Shown here: positions 19,018 through 31,548 of the stretch, piece after piece | How positions within the stretch are numbered: position 1 is the first letter of the stretch | Layout of the letters: every line of letters starts with the position of its first letter | NCBI GenBank assembly: GCA_003615045.1 | Contig: ML014143.1 | Span: 85,522 to 149,521, forward strand | Direction: 5' to 3' | From: Caulochytrium protostelioides | Taxonomy: Eukaryota; Chytridiomycota; Caulochytriomycetes; Caulochytriales; Caulochytriaceae | DNA: 64,000 bases | Notes under the pieces: model-generated | The model's database searches: none | The model's input: only the letters and a program-made list of their open reading frames with translations | What the model was told of the DNA's origin: nothing | Program-made: the position numbers and the translations under genes

Positions 19018-22000
19018 CCTGGCAGGACGAGACGGACGGTCGTGCGTGCGTGTGTGTGGCGCAGCAGAAGTTGGGGCGGGGGAGCTCGAAGCCAGACCAG
19101 ACACCCAAGGTCGAGGGGGACAAGGAAAGCGAAATCAAGGCCGCCGGCCAACGCGTCGGGTCCTGTCGCGTTTCGTTTCGTCTCGTCTCGTCTCGTCGCG
19201 TCTCGTCTCGTGTGATGTGGTGCTGTGGGTCACAAGCGCCCGGCGAGAACGGCGACGCGGGCGACGCGATGCAATGCAACCACGTGGTGTGCGCGTGGCG
19301 GGGTGGGCGGTCGCGCTAGAGGAAGGAAGCCGCAGCACACCATCGGCCAATGCCGCAAACGGCGGCGCCGGGGGGCCCGGATACGCACCCGCGTCGCGCT
19401 CGTCGTGTCGTCCTACGTCGCGCTCAATCGCGCCAAGTCTAGGACGCTGCAACGACCAGGCCCTGGCACCCGTGTCGGCGTTGGCGGCCGGTGTGGCAAA
19501 TCCCCGCCGACGACGTGTTTCAATCCTTGCCGCCACGCGGCGCCGGCCGTGGCATGCGCCGTCGAGACGGCGCGGCCTGAGGCGCAGTCGCGGGCCGGCC
19601 GACACTCAGGCCGGCAGTCAGGCCGGCTCCTGGCGGCGGCGCTGCGGGGATTCCAGGGGGCCACGACGACCAACGCCCGTGCATCCACCGGCCGTGACGG
19701 TCTGACCGCGTCGGTGTCGGTGTCGGTGTCGATGCCGGTGTCGGTGTCGGTGTCGGTGCCGGTGTCGCTGACACTGTGCCGGTCGCGGTCGACCCCGGTG
19801 GACGCGTTGCCGCACGGTGGCCAGGATCGTGCCCGAGAAGGGTCGAGGGCGAGAAGGAAGTGCGGGAGAGGCAAGGAAACGCCCGAGGAAGCCAAGGAAA
19901 GAGAAAGGGGCATGCGCATCAGGGGAAGGCCGGGCCGGGGGGCCAGGGGCCGTCCGGGGCTAGGGCGCGTCAGGTTGCGACGCAGTGTGCGTCCGATTCG
20001 AGAGGACGTGGGTACGTGCAGCGGAGGCGTTGATTCCTTATCGATCCCTCGGTTCATCCATCCGGCATCTGCGGCCATCGCCATCGCCATCGCCATCGCC
20101 ATCGCCATCGCCAGGCGTGACGGGTCACTCCAAGCCTAGCGCCGAGACGCCTCGTCGCCATCGGCCGTCGAGTCCATGTTCCCGCGTACTTTTACGGCTC
20201 TCATATCTCATCTCATCGTCGTTTGGCACGGACCGCGTGTGCGGCAGTCGAAGCATCGTTGATGCGGTACAGGACACGGGACGGCCATGAGCGTGGGTGT
20301 GCCGCCGGGTGTCGCAAGTGGGTCAGGCCGACGAAACGTCGGGCGCCGAGAGGAGGGCGCGAAGGCGGCTGGCGGCCGGGCGTGCTGCCTGTGCGCCTGC
20401 GTCCGATCCCCCCGGGCCGGAGCGGGCGCCAGGTCGCCCGCCCGCCATAACGATGGCCATGGCCACGTCTCTATGCCGCGACGATGCCCTCGGTGTCCTC
20501 GTTGCCCGCGGTGCCCATGTCGACGTCCCTGCAGATGCCGTGCATGCGAACTCGCGAGGAGGCGGGCGAACGAGAGGACACGGATGCGCGGCGGCCATGC
20601 ACCGACGTTGCGTGGCCCCGGCCGCCGTCGCACGAGCCGCAGCCGCAGCCATCGTGGCAGGACGAGCCGTCGCCGGCTCGGGTCATCGATTGTGATGACT
20701 TTTTGCTGCCCAGTCCAGTCGAGCGGCTTGCCACGTCCGCCATCCACGGACGCCGGTATGCCGGCCCGGGCCGAAGGGCGCCTGTGGACGAGGCAGCGTT
20801 GGGGCAGCGCTGATGAGCCGAAGCGGGGCAAGGCCGGGTTGGACGGGGCTGCTCGGCCCCGCCGGATCCACCTCGGCTTCAGCCCGCTGCCCGCGGACAC
20901 GAAAATCCCGACGATCGGACAGGCCGGCCTTCGCGTCGGTCCGTCGCAGCATGATGACGAAGCGATGAAGCGGAAAAAGCGCCGATGTTGCCGCTGTCCA
21001 GACGAACCGCCAGCAGAACAGCGGTCCGGCGGGAAGGTCCGATGCTCATGTGGCGCGGCGGGGGCGCCGGGGAAGCGGCCATCCCGCATCGTCGCCTCTC
21101 ATTCCGCATCATTCCGCATCAACCGGCAGTGCCTCCCGCATCATGCTTTATGGAGAGGATCCCCTCTTTCGAGACGAAGACGGCTGACACGAGGCATCAT
21201 CCGAGGGGCGGATCCTTCCGAGCCATCCCGCTTGTCGCGCCACTCGCGGGCATCACACCAATCCAGTCGTTTGGGGCACCGGTCGATGCAAGTGGAAAGA
21301 TATTGATGTCGCCGGGATCGGCGTTACCGAGCAGGTGTCCCCGCTCTCCTCGCTTGCAACTATTGAGGAAATCGATGCGCTGTCGATACCCAGCGTGATG
21401 GTTCGAGTCTGTGAGGCCATACTACGTGAGGGCTGTGAAGCCTTGCGACGTGATGACTGTGAAGTGGTGCCACGTGCGGCCATGGTAATGAAGGGAGGTT
21501 TATGACGATCAGTGGCGAAACAGTCGATGCCGTCATGCTCACGCAGTGCGTCGAAGGCGACGCTGGCTCAAGCCGCGGCCAACACGGCGCAGCCTGTCCG
21601 CAGTGAAGCGGCGACAAGGCCGTGTTCTGGGCGCAGCGGCGTGGGGCGCAGCAGTTGCCCGGACTCATGCAGTGGCGGGGCGACACCAGGGCGGCATGGG
21701 CCTTCGCCCACAAGGGTCCGTCCTCGGCGCCGGAACCTAGCCGCCTGTCGGTGGCGCGCTCACGGCAGCCGCGGCCTTCGCGTCGCGTACGAAACCCATG
21801 CGGCAGTGGCGCCATGCCAGCGACCGCCCAGCGGCGGCCTTCGACGTACCCATGGCGCTCGCCGTGCGGCCGCCGCCGCCGCCGCGAGCCGCACCACGTG
21901 ATCTGGAAGGCTCGATGGGTCGGCCTGGCATAGGCGTCGCCTACGTGGCTCATGGTTAGTGCTTCGTGTGACGGGTGTGAGGGTTCTCGATTCTGCGATG

Positions 22001-22160
22001 CGGGTGCTATGTGCCTACCGCCTCCCGAACAATACGACCGCCTGCGTCGCGCTTGCCCGGCCGCTTGTCGTCGCTCCCGTGTATCGCGGCCCTTCGTCCC
22101 ACCTGGTTTGATACCGCGTCTTCTGCCGATCCCCTGCCGCACCAGCGCTGCCGTGCCCGC
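19018..22160. other. Gene-poor GC-rich stretch with simple repeats
   Basis: Upstream of the mucin gene there is a TCTCG/TTTCG pentamer run (19166-19210), a GTCGGT-type hexamer run (19704-19770) and a CCATCG run (20075-20113). Long open frames on both strands are Arg/Pro-rich and look like GC artefacts. Two stretches have more protein-like composition: 20484-20813 (+), ending with an acidic VIDCDDFLLPSPVERL segment, and the possible exon listed at 21290-21505. Confidence 0.4.
21290..21505 (+). CDS. Possible exon of an unrecognised gene
   Basis: An open frame reading WKDIDVAGIGVTEQVSPL, then an acidic/helical segment with IEEIDALSIPSVMVRVCEAIL and a stop at 21503-21505. Amino-acid composition is normal and codon third positions are mixed, unlike surrounding Arg/Pro-rich artefact frames. 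No start codon is visible in this frame, so upstream exons or decay must be assumed. The left edge is arbitrary. Confidence 0.25.
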   Translation, partial: KWKDIDVAGIGVTEQVSPLSSLATIEEIDALSIPSVMVRVCEAILREGCEALRRDDCEVVPRAAMVMKGGL

Positions 22161-22368
22161 CATGGCGCAGCCCCAGCCGTCGCAGCCCTTCACGGATCAG
22201 TTTGATGACTTTGACTTTGAGTGTAAGCAATCACACCTCAGACGGATGCGAGCCTTAAGCGAGACTGAAGAGACCACGTGGGCTGCTGTGCTGCGTCGCC
22301 TCGCGCCAGAACCGCGCAGAGCGCAGCCGCTCGGCCTATATGGAGTGCCCGACGATACTGCCCGCTGA
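22161..22368 (+). CDS. Small acidic protein or first exon of a two-exon gene
   Basis: A 68-residue frame starting MAQPQPSQPFTDQFDDF with an FECKQSHLRRMRALSETEETTW helix and normal protein composition. It may stand alone, or may splice to a second acidic frame at 22547-22768, which begins in mid-protein style and carries a DPFVRRLRDELLGLQQQ helix. The two frames share character (acidic, short helices), but no clean GT...AG pair was identified. No family is recognised. Confidence 0.35.
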
Positions 22369-22546
22369 CTCATTCTCTGATGGCTTCTGTGCGATGTTCT
22401 GATGTGCCCGGGTTTCTTATCTGGAATCTGGAATTCATGTGGGATTGTTCTGTTGATCACGAAATGCTCGCTGTGACTGAACGACGCGCTGGTGTGACTA
22501 TGCGCCTACGTGATAACGTGTTGGCGCTCATACGCGTATCCTTATC

Positions 22547-22768
22547 ATGCACCGCGTCCGGCCGTACCAACGCGATGCGAACACAGCATGGCCCATGACG
22601 GAGGTCGACGATGATGTCGAAGACCCCGCTGATGCCTCGCTCTGGGACCTCGACGGCGGCTTGACCGCCATCCATGGCCCCGACGGCATCATGAATACGA
22701 ACGACCCGTTTGTCCGAAGGCTGCGCGATGAGCTGCTTGGGCTCCAGCAACAAAATCACGCTAATTGA
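22547..22768 (+). CDS. Small acidic frame, possible second exon
   Basis: A 73-residue frame with MTEVDDDVEDPADASLWDL and a C-terminal DPFVRRLRDELLGLQQQNHAN helix. The start is doubtful, and an AG acceptor is available just inside (ACACAG at 22582-22587). Probably the 3' exon of the gene beginning at 22161; otherwise a small gene of its own. Confidence 0.35.
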   Translation: MHRVRPYQRDANTAWPMTEVDDDVEDPADASLWDLDGGLTAIHGPDGIMNTNDPFVRRLRDELLGLQQQNHAN

Positions 22769-23153
22769 TGGGGTCACCAGTTGCCATCATTGCAAAGGCC
22801 AACAGGCGAAGTAGCCTGTGTGGAGGGCATAAAGTCATCATCTTCGGTATCGGTCAAGATTGAGATCGATGTCGAGCCATGATACTGCAGAGCCACGGGG
22901 TCCGTCCTGGCTCCTACATGTGGATTAATAGACAGCGCCGAGGGCGCTGGCGCCCTGTTGAACCACGTCTCACGACTGGGGATCTTTCTTAAACGCACGA
23001 GGGTCCTGCAACAGCAGCCATGGTCCCATTAGGGCGCTCAAAACACGGGGCCAGCTTCCGGCCGAGTGGATGCGCCAGCATCGCCTGGATGCGCGCGGTT
23101 TCCACGCGGAGGCGCCGGTCGATCTAAACCACCAGCCGGCGGAACAGCAGCGC

Positions 23154-23411
23154 CTACGTCGGCAGCAGCTGCTGCAGCGCGGACGGCGCCGCGCCCTCGG
23201 CCTGCGCTACGATCCACTGCTGGAGATCGGCCAAGCCACACAAGAGCGTCTTGGCATCGCGCTTTTGCACGTTCTTGAAGACGACCCGCAGCCCGACGTC
23301 CAGGATCGCGTTGGCCAGCATCGTCAGCGCGACGCTGGAGACGCCGGCCGCGCCATGCTGGACCGCCGTGGTCGCGGCCTGGCCGTCGACCGTCGGAACG
23401 CCTCGTAGCAC
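23154..23411 (-). CDS. Short unrecognised frame, possible exon or gene relic
   Basis: Minus-strand frame of 85 residues with a helical, protein-like segment (VALTMLANAILDVGLRVVFK, then DAKTLLCGLADLQQWIVAQAEG). The same frame resumes past its stop as RLVV*IDRRLRVETARIQAML, hinting at decay or splicing. No family is recognised and no signal or motif is seen. Confidence 0.25.
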   Translation of the reverse strand: MLRGVPTVDGQAATTAVQHGAAGVSSVALTMLANAILDVGLRVVFKNVQKRDAKTLLCGLADLQQWIVAQAEGAAPSALQQLLPT

Positions 23412-23598
23412 CCTCGTAGCCTTCGAGCCTTAAAGCGCAATTTGCCCTGTTATTTGGACTGACGCACGTCACAAAAGCTCCGACCCAACGTGGATCGGCG
23501 CGTTTCGTTGCTCCATACGGCCGTCGCAATCGCGTAACCCTATAGAAAGTCGCCGCATAAGCATCAGAAATAATCACAACCGGAAAAGACTCTCTTAT

Positions 23599-23672
23599 CA
23601 TTATCCGGTACGGCCGGATAATGTCGGCTCGGACTCTCTGATCCGGCAGGGCCGGAGAGTCCGAGCCGACAT
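23599..23672. repeat. Double inverted repeat (two adjacent perfect hairpins)
   Basis: Hairpin 1 is a perfect 10-bp stem CATTATCCGG (23599-23608) / CCGGATAATG (23614-23623) with a 5-base loop. Hairpin 2 is a perfect 18-bp stem (23621-23638 with 23655-23672, arms ATGTCGGCTCGGACTCTC and its reverse complement) with a 16-base loop. The two abut and share three bases, so only one can be fully formed at a time. It sits in intergenic DNA with no nearby supported gene. Confidence 0.9.
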
Positions 23673-24957
23673 TTGTCACACGATACGCCCACCCAGAGCG
23701 AAACACTTTATTCACCCCAACATGGATCCGGCCCCCTATACCTAACGACCTGGTCGAAGGCATCGACCGTCAGGAGGAAAGGAGACTTCCGAGAAGTCCC
23801 ACGGAACGGTCTATGTTTGCGTGCAGCGCGCCCAGAAGGGTCGTCAGCGCGACCTTTTTTTTTGGGTTTCACATCGACCGGACCGCCCGAGACCGATCGG
23901 CCGGTCGGCCCACAAGTGTGTGTCGACGCCAAAGTAAAGCGGTGCGACGTGGTATGATCCGGTTGTCACAACAACCGTTCACAGGGCCCCATGCGCATCG
24001 ATGCGGGGTTGAAAAAGAGTCCGAGACCAAAGCCCATCGCGGGTCCGCCGATGCGGCGATCGCTGCAAAAGCCCGCTTGATACCGCGCTCCCTCGCAACG
24101 CGTTGCGAATGACTCATGCGCGTCCGACGCAGGACCGGAGTGTCCGCGATCGCGCTCGCGTTCCTGTCTCGCCGGGCCAGCCAATGCCGGGGGTCATGGC
24201 GCGACTTCCCGCCAGAAACCGCTGCCTGGAGACAACGAGAGGGGCAACTCCGCCGGCGGGCGGGCGGCGATGGCCTGCCGCGCGGGCTCTCGCTGGCCGC
24301 CGTTCGGTCGGCGATCAGCTTGGTTTGTTGATGGGGGCGTCGCGACGGAGCGCGGCGGGGGACCGCGCCAAAGGGCCGCGACCTAGGCCGCCTCCTTCGA
24401 ACCCCGATGCAGTCCATCATCCTGCTTCGCGCTCGTGCGGCCCCGCAACACGCGCCAAAGGATCGGCGGACACGGCGCGCGACCGGAGCGGCGGCCGGCT
24501 ACGCCAGCGCATCTTGTCGACACCTCGCATATTGCGACGCGCTAGACAAGCTCGAAAGTCCGGCCCTTCACCTGCGGGCCGCATGCGGATACGGCCATGC
24601 ACGTCGGCGTTTCTGGCTGAGCATGATATCCGTGTGAGAGTTAACCGTGAAAGCCTGTTCAGCGAGGCGCGACGACGACGCGTATGATCGCCCTGGCGAG
24701 CGGCTGCGCGAACCTACAAATACCGGGGTCGCCCACGCAGATCCCACCAGGATGCAGTTCGCTCAATCATCTATTCGCGCGTACGCAAAGAGCCATGCAT
24801 TCTTCACGCACACGAGAAAGCGAAGCGTACACCAACCACTCATCACTGCTAAACTCTCTTTGTATACAACGAACACCTCCACCCTCGGCAATAGTTGGAT
24901 TCCGACTCCGAATCACCATTAACTCTCTCTTTCCGCCTTCATCGACACATCGCCATC
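23673..24957. promoter_or_regulatory. Intergenic region upstream of the small secreted-protein gene
   Basis: No supported gene; frames are Arg-rich on both strands. The last ~150 bases are C/T-rich with low G (24830-24957), typical of a fungal promoter/5' UTR leading into the ATG at 24958. Confidence 0.4.
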
Positions 24958-25896
24958 ATGCGCACCGCCGTCGCTCTCTTTGCCCTGGTCTCCCAGCTCT
25001 TGCTGGTGAGCGCTGACCGCAGCGACGCGGGCGCTCAGGGTGATGCCCGCCTCGGACTCACGCTGCCCGATCTCATCGACCTCATCGCGAGTGCCGAGCC
25101 CGCCACCACCGCCGTAAGTTTTTGCCTCGACGTTTACTTAGCGCTTCACAGCAGCCTCGCCACGAGTCGATGCTTAACTTAGGAGTGTGAAGCCGAACAA
25201 CTCACTCTCTCACTCTTGGTTTTCTGATATATTCCGAACTCTGAATTCTGACGGGAATCACGGTTGATACGACAGACGATGACCCGACGCGCCGGCAAGC
25301 TCACGGAGGAAGAGATCGCTCGCAGCTGGCTCCTGGCCCCCCACCCGACCGCCACCGCAACGGCTGACGAAGACGATTTCGGCAAGGAGGTGCTCACCTT
25401 CGGCCCGGACGATGATCTCATCGACCGCCTCCTCTCAGCCATGCCGCTGCTCGTGCCCACGCCCACGCCCACGCCCACGCCCAAAGGCAAGGGCAAGGAC
25501 GCCAAGACCAAGACCAAGGGGGGCAAGAAGACGGCCACAATCACCGCCGCTCCGGCCACGGCCACGGCCACGACCATCCGGACCGCGGCTGACTTTGGCA
25601 TTGCCGCCGCGCCGGTGGAAACCGAAGCGATCACCACAACCACTGCGGACGTCGCTTCTGCTGCGTCGGCCACGGTCGAGACGGCGCCGGCGTCGGCCTC
25701 GGCATGGTCCGCGTCGGCTTCGGGCATCGCTTACGCATCAGCCTCAGGCGTCACCCACGCCTCGGCCTCGGCCTCCGGCTACATGGCCAGCGCCAGCGCC
25801 CAGACCACGGGCACCTGGCAGATTGTGTGGGACGATATCCCCGAGCAGGCGACTCTGACCCCAACCTCTTGGCCGGTGGCGACTTTTGCTCCGTAA
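24958..25896 (+). CDS. Small secreted Ala/Thr/Ser-rich protein, one intron
   Basis: Exon 1 (24958-25113) codes for 52 residues beginning with a signal peptide (MRTAVALFALVSQLLLVSA) and a helical LGLTLPDLIDLIASAE segment. A canonical donor GTAAGT starts at 25114. A CAG acceptor at 25273-25275 keeps frame (phase 0), giving exon 2 as 25276-25896. A nearer TTAG (25181-25182) leads to a stop within 45 bases unless a further intron follows. Exon 2 has a short acidic region, a TPTPTPTPKGKGKDAKTKTK linker, an Ala/Thr tract and ASASG/YASASG repeats, ending in WQIVWDDIPEQ and a short tail. About 258 residues. The pattern suggests an extracellular wall-associated protein; function unknown. Confidence 0.65.
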
Positions 25897-26120
25897 ATAT
25901 CGCCCAGTTCTTTGTTTAACTGCGAAAACGAGCATGCCCCGTGGCTCTGTGCCACTTTGTGACTCATGGGCGACGGTCTGTCTCACTTACCGTTCCAATC
26001 TTTCCACACTGTGACGCCTTCCGCCCCTCCTTGAAGAGGGGAGACTCTATCATCAACGCATATATTTTACGCAATAAACGTGACCATCGCCATTCCACAC
26101 GGAAAGGGCGCGATCCCCCC

Positions 26121-29100
26121 TCAAGCATGGCCTAAGGACAGCGTCATGGGATACGCATCGCACGGCGGACTGCCCGGTGTCAAGGGCTCCGATGTTTTAT
26201 TCGAAGCGGCCGAGAGCACGTCGACACAGACATCTTTCGCGCTGCGGCAATCCGGATGACTGGGCGCGGCCACGGCTGCGACCGTGGTCGTGATGGTGAG
26301 CGGTGGGGCGGCCTCAGTTGCGGAGACCGTTAGGGAGACCGCGGGCTTGGCCACGTTCTGCAGCGGTGGAATCTCAGGGAGGTCATCGGGCGATGCGCCC
26401 AACGCGAGCGGTGACGCATGGAAGCTCTGCCGATGGAGGACCGGTCGATGCATCGAAGCGGGGTGGGGTATTTTCGTTGCGGTCGACGCTGGAGTGACCC
26501 TCGCGGGAGCAGCCATTACGGGGGCGGTCGTGGCGGCCGTCAGACCAGCGATCCCCGGGGCGGGAACGATCGGGAGCGCCGCCGTCAGCGCAGGCCCGGA
26601 GCCCAAATCGGCGGCCACGGGGGGCGCCGCGGTCGGCAAAGCCGGTAGCGCTGGGGGCACCAAGGGCCGTGCTAGCGTCTGGGGCATCAAAGCGACCGCG
26701 GCGGCCTGGGTCGTGTAGGACGAGGCATAGGTGGATCCCTCGTAGCTCATGAGGGAGGCGGAGTCGTCTTCGGCCTGGCGCTGCCCGATCGCGCGCGCGA
26801 TGGCGGCGGCAAAGTCGATCGGGACGCCAGCGCCGGCCTGGATCCAGGGATGCATGAGCAGCTGCGACGCCGTCGGCCGCTGCTCAGCGTCGACCGTCAA
26901 GCACTGGGCGAGGAAGTCCTTGGCGAGGTCGGACAGGTCGTCGGGGATCTCCGGGGCATTTCCCCGCCCGAGACGCCACATCGTCTGCATCTCGTCCAGC
27001 TGGCGCCACGGATGCGTGCCGGTCAGCATCTCGAGCACGACGCAGCCTAAGGACCAGATATCGACTTTGGCACTGTAGCCTTTGGACTTGATGACTTCGG
27101 GTGCCATCCAGTAGACCGAGCCTTGCAGCGACATGCGCGAGTTGTAGCGGTAGGCCATCTTGTACTCGTTCTTTTTGCTGATCCCAAAGTCCGAAATCTT
27201 GACGACGCCGTCCTCATCAATGAGGATATTGGCGCCCTTGATATCGCGATGGATGATGCACCGCTCGTGCAGGTACTCGAGACCGCTGAGAATCTGCTCG
27301 ACGAGGTTGCAGCAGAGCGGCTCGTCAAACCGGCCGCATTTCGCCAGCAGCGAGGACGCCGACCCACCAGAAACGTATTCGAGGAAGACGTTGATCGTTT
27401 TCTCGCCGGCTTCGAACCCGAGATAGCGCACGATATTGTCGTGTTGCAAGTCTTCGAGCAGCGCGATCTCCTGATGCAACGCGTCGACCATGCGCTCACG
27501 CATCGGTTTCTTATACGGCGCGCCGCCGGCGCGATCCGGAGTGATCTGACCGCGCGCCGCTGCCGCGGCGTACGCTTGGCTCGTGAGCGGGACCACGTCC
27601 ACCTGCTTCACGGCCATGATTTCTTTGGATTTCAGGTTGACGCCGTAGTAGACACGCGCGAATGAGCCCTTGCCAATCAGCGGGCCCTGCATCCACTCGA
27701 TGGGCGTCCCATGGGGGAATTTCCCAGAAAGTACGCCGGCACTGCTGACAGCATTAGCCAACGGAGCAGCCGCGGCCATGGGGGTCATCGTGGTCGTCGT
27801 GGGCTGTCGCTTCGCCTCGCACGATGTCAACGGCGGCTGCCCGGCATCCGAAGCGCTTTCGGAGACGGTGGTGACATCCGTCGTCAGATCCGTCGCGGTC
27901 ACCTCGGTCTCCGCATCGAGAGCAAAGTCGGTCGCCGCGACGGCCGCCGCTGCGACCGCAGCACACGGCATACCATCAGCCTCGCGCCTCGTGATGGCGG
28001 GGGTCGAGTCGACGGTGGTCAAGTCGACGTCTGTGGTCGCCATGTCATTCACACACGTCACGTTCGTCGTCGCCGCGCCCATGGCCAGTGCCTCGGCCGC
28101 AACCTCCGCCGCTGACCCCTCAGCGGCCGGCGCAACCGCGGGGTTGGGCGGGACGGTGGTCGGCGCGGCGCTCTCACGCGCAAGCGCCAACACGTCATGG
28201 TCGCTCAGGCTTTGAAGATGCAACGGGCCGTAGTGGCTCGCATCGGTCGAGTTCTGGCGCGCGAGGCCTAAGGGCGGCGGATCGCCAAAGGCTGAGAGAC
28301 GGAACGCCACGGGAGCCTGCAGCGGAGCGGCCAGGGGCGCCTGGGTCGGCGTCGCTACCGGCGAGGCCATTCCCGACGTGCTGGCCGACAGTCGCGCGGC
28401 CGTCCGCGCCGCGGCGGCGGGCTTAGCGGCGTCATGGACGCCAAAAATCTCGCGGACGCCGAGACTGATCATACTCGCGCGATGGGTCGCAAAGCTCAGG
28501 CGCTTGGAGAGCCGCTTGCGCGGACCGCACGCGGCGGTCCTGGGGCTCTCGCCATGTCCCGTGTGGCCCGAGGCGATACTCTCGTCGTCCGAGATGGCCA
28601 GACGCAGGCTACGAGCGGCGAGACTGCTTCGCTGGCTTCCCCGACCGGCGAGCGGAGGCACCGCGACGGCGGCAGCGCCCCCGATGGACGCCGGTGCGCT
28701 GCACTCGTGGTCTTCCACGTCACTGCCGCCGGTCGGAAGGGGCCGATCGACCCACGCGTGCGTTCCGTCAATAATCGAGCCGTCTTCGGAGATCATGTTG
28801 ATGCGCTCGCGCCACTGCGTAGTGATATCTGATTCGCCCGACGGTGGCGTTGACGTCTGCGTGGGCGCCCGTGACGCGGGACGGGACGACGGCGCGGTGG
28901 ACGGCCACGGTGGCGGCGGCGGCAAGACCCTCGCTTCGTCAAGCGTGTCCGCACCGGCGGGTGCACCAGAAGCGGCATCGCCATCAGCGCCCGTGTGGGC
29001 CTCACCAAGCGAGGGCGAAGTTTGGACCTTGGAGCCGTGTCGTCGTGCTTCACAACGCCCACCCTCGTCGAAGTCAACCAGCTCTGTCCGCGTCGCACGT

Positions 29101-31502
29101 CCATCACGCGCATGGACGGCGTCCTTCTCTTGGTCTCCGTCTTCGCTGCTGCTGCTGCTGTCGGCGCCGGAGGAGGCCCCCAAAAGCGTCGGAATCATTT
29201 CATAACGACCTGAGGCGCCGATGGGCAGCGCAGCATTCGCCAGACCGCTGAGGGCTGGCAGATCGCGACGACTGACGCGGTACGACGAACGGCGCAAGAG
29301 GCTCTGTATCCGCGAAGTCCGCCGCGACTGAAGTTTGCTACGAACTTCACAGCCGAGCGACGCCGTTTCTTCTTCCGGTGCGCCATTGAGATCCGGAAAG
29401 AAGTGTAGCAGGTTCTCGCAGATCAGCATACTGGGCGGGCGTGTGAAGTAATCGGAGGTAACGGGATGCGAGAGCCGTGCCCACGGCACGTCGTCGGGAT
29501 CGTCTTCCCAAGACAGAGCGGCAGTGAGCGCCGACACTGACGTGGCGAGCGGCTCAGGCGCTCCCGCTGGTGCCGTCGTGGTTGTACCAGCGGGAACGGG
29601 CAGGGTGTCCGGTACCGGCTGAGCCGGCGCATCTGCCGTCGTCTGACGATGACCACCGCCGGCAGCAGGGGCGCCCATCGCCGCCGCTGCCGATGCGTCG
29701 AAGGGACCGGCCGGCGTCGCCAACGGCACGCAGGGCAGCGGCCGGCCGCGCGGATCGAGCGGAACAGGCGCCTGCGGCGGATCGGGCCACGGCGCGGCGG
29801 CTGGCATCGTCGCCGGGAGCGGCAAGGCGGTCCGCGGTATGGCGGCGCCCAGGGCGTCGTGCGCACGACGCAGGGTCTGGAGCGCTGGTTTGCGGACCGT
29901 CGCGTCGCCGCGCAACCGTGAGAGCCGTCGGACCGCGCGGAGACTGCCGTACGGTGCCTGCTTTTGGTAACTTTCGGTGATGGACTGGATCAAGTCGCGC
30001 TCGACGTCTTCGGTGACGGTGGGGAAAGAGGGGTGGGCGGCGACGGGTGTGGCCGGATGGGCCGCGCCATGGCCAAAGGTCGGTGGTCCGGCAAGTGCCG
30101 TTGGTGAGCTGGCAGACGGCGATCCCGCCGATGCGGCAGAAGCCGCTGCAGCCGTCGCCGCGGCTGCGGCCCCAGCCGCCGCCGCATTCTGGTGATGTTT
30201 GCCGTGGGCGTAGTCTTTGCTCGAGTGGCCCGGCAAGAAAGAGCGGAGTTTCTCGTAGCCGAAACTCGTGTCGAAGCTGCCCTTGCGGGAGCGAAGGAAC
30301 CCGCGACCCGTGGAACTCGATGGTGCGGGCGACGGCGAGGATACCGTGGCATTAGCAGTGCTCGCGAAGGGCGAGTACGGACCCGGCGCCGAAGCGCCGG
30401 GCGTGGACGGGCTGGCAGCGCCGGCGGGCGGCGGACCCATGCGCTTCAGGGCGAGGTGCGCCTTCAGATGAGAATTGGCGCTCCGGCAGATCTCGAGCAG
30501 CATCTCGTCGTCCACGGGATTGACGCAGTCGAGCGTGCCGTCGACGCCGAGCCCAAAGATGCCGTACAGCGGCTTCTCGGCAGGGTCCTTGATGCCGAAC
30601 CGGTGCAGAATCTTTTCGCGGATCACGGCCCCGCGGGTGAGATGCGCGACCTGCAGCACGTGCGTTTCGTCGCCAGCACCGTGGATCTTGATGCACTTGG
30701 CCCGGATCGTGTCCAAGTCATGGGAGGGCATGCCACGCGCGGGAAGCCCCGGCGCGGGCGCCGGTGGAGAGGATGCGGCCGGCACGCCGTCACCGCCTGC
30801 TGAGTGGTCCGTCGGCGAGCGCAGCGGCGCGCCGTGAAACACCAGACCTAAGGGGTAGTGCTTGGGTGAGAACGTCGAAGGAGACAGCGAGTTCGAGGGG
30901 TCAGTGACGGCCCCGCCTCGAGGACTGTGATGATTCACGCCCTGGCACGAGGCGCTGTGGCGGCGGAAGGGCAAGAAGCTCATGCGGTCGCGCTGCGCAA
31001 CAGCGGCAACAACGGGGGTATGGAAGGGCTCCGGCTCGATGCCGTCGTGGACCGAGCCGTGGGAGGTCGTTGGCGAGCTGGCCGATACTGTCGTGGCCGT
31101 GCCGGTAGTGGACCCTGACGATGGGCCTAAGAGGGACATGCCTGGTAATGGAATCCCTGTGGCGGCCGGCACTGTGGAGAAGGAGACGGACGCCGACGTC
31201 GACGATGCCGCGGCGGGGGCATGCGCGCCAGCTGCTGTGCCACCGGCTGTCCCGCTTTTCTGCCCCGATCGCTTACCAAAAATACTGGTCCGATGTGACG
31301 TATGGCTGCTGCTGCTGTTGGTCACGGTGATGGACGCGGCCGACATCGATGCCGCGGAATGCTGAACAAGGGACGATGTCGAAGACGAGCTGCCGTGCAG
31401 ACCATGGGACGCGGTGCTTTTTGCGCTGGTAGGCGCGTCGCCTCCGCTCGGCGCAAACATGGAAATAAGGTTTTGAAGGCCCGAGTATGCCGCTTCCCGC
31501 TC

Positions 31503-31548
<46 letters not shown>

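Noticed and set aside
19166-20113. Long Arg/Thr/Val-rich frames across the GTCGGT and CCATCG runs
   Set aside because: They are produced by simple repeats being open in all frames and show no start context or conserved segment.
23599-23672. CRISPR-like or IS-like array
   Set aside because: There is one pair of hairpins without repeated spacers or an adjacent transposase frame; treated as a single inverted-repeat structure.
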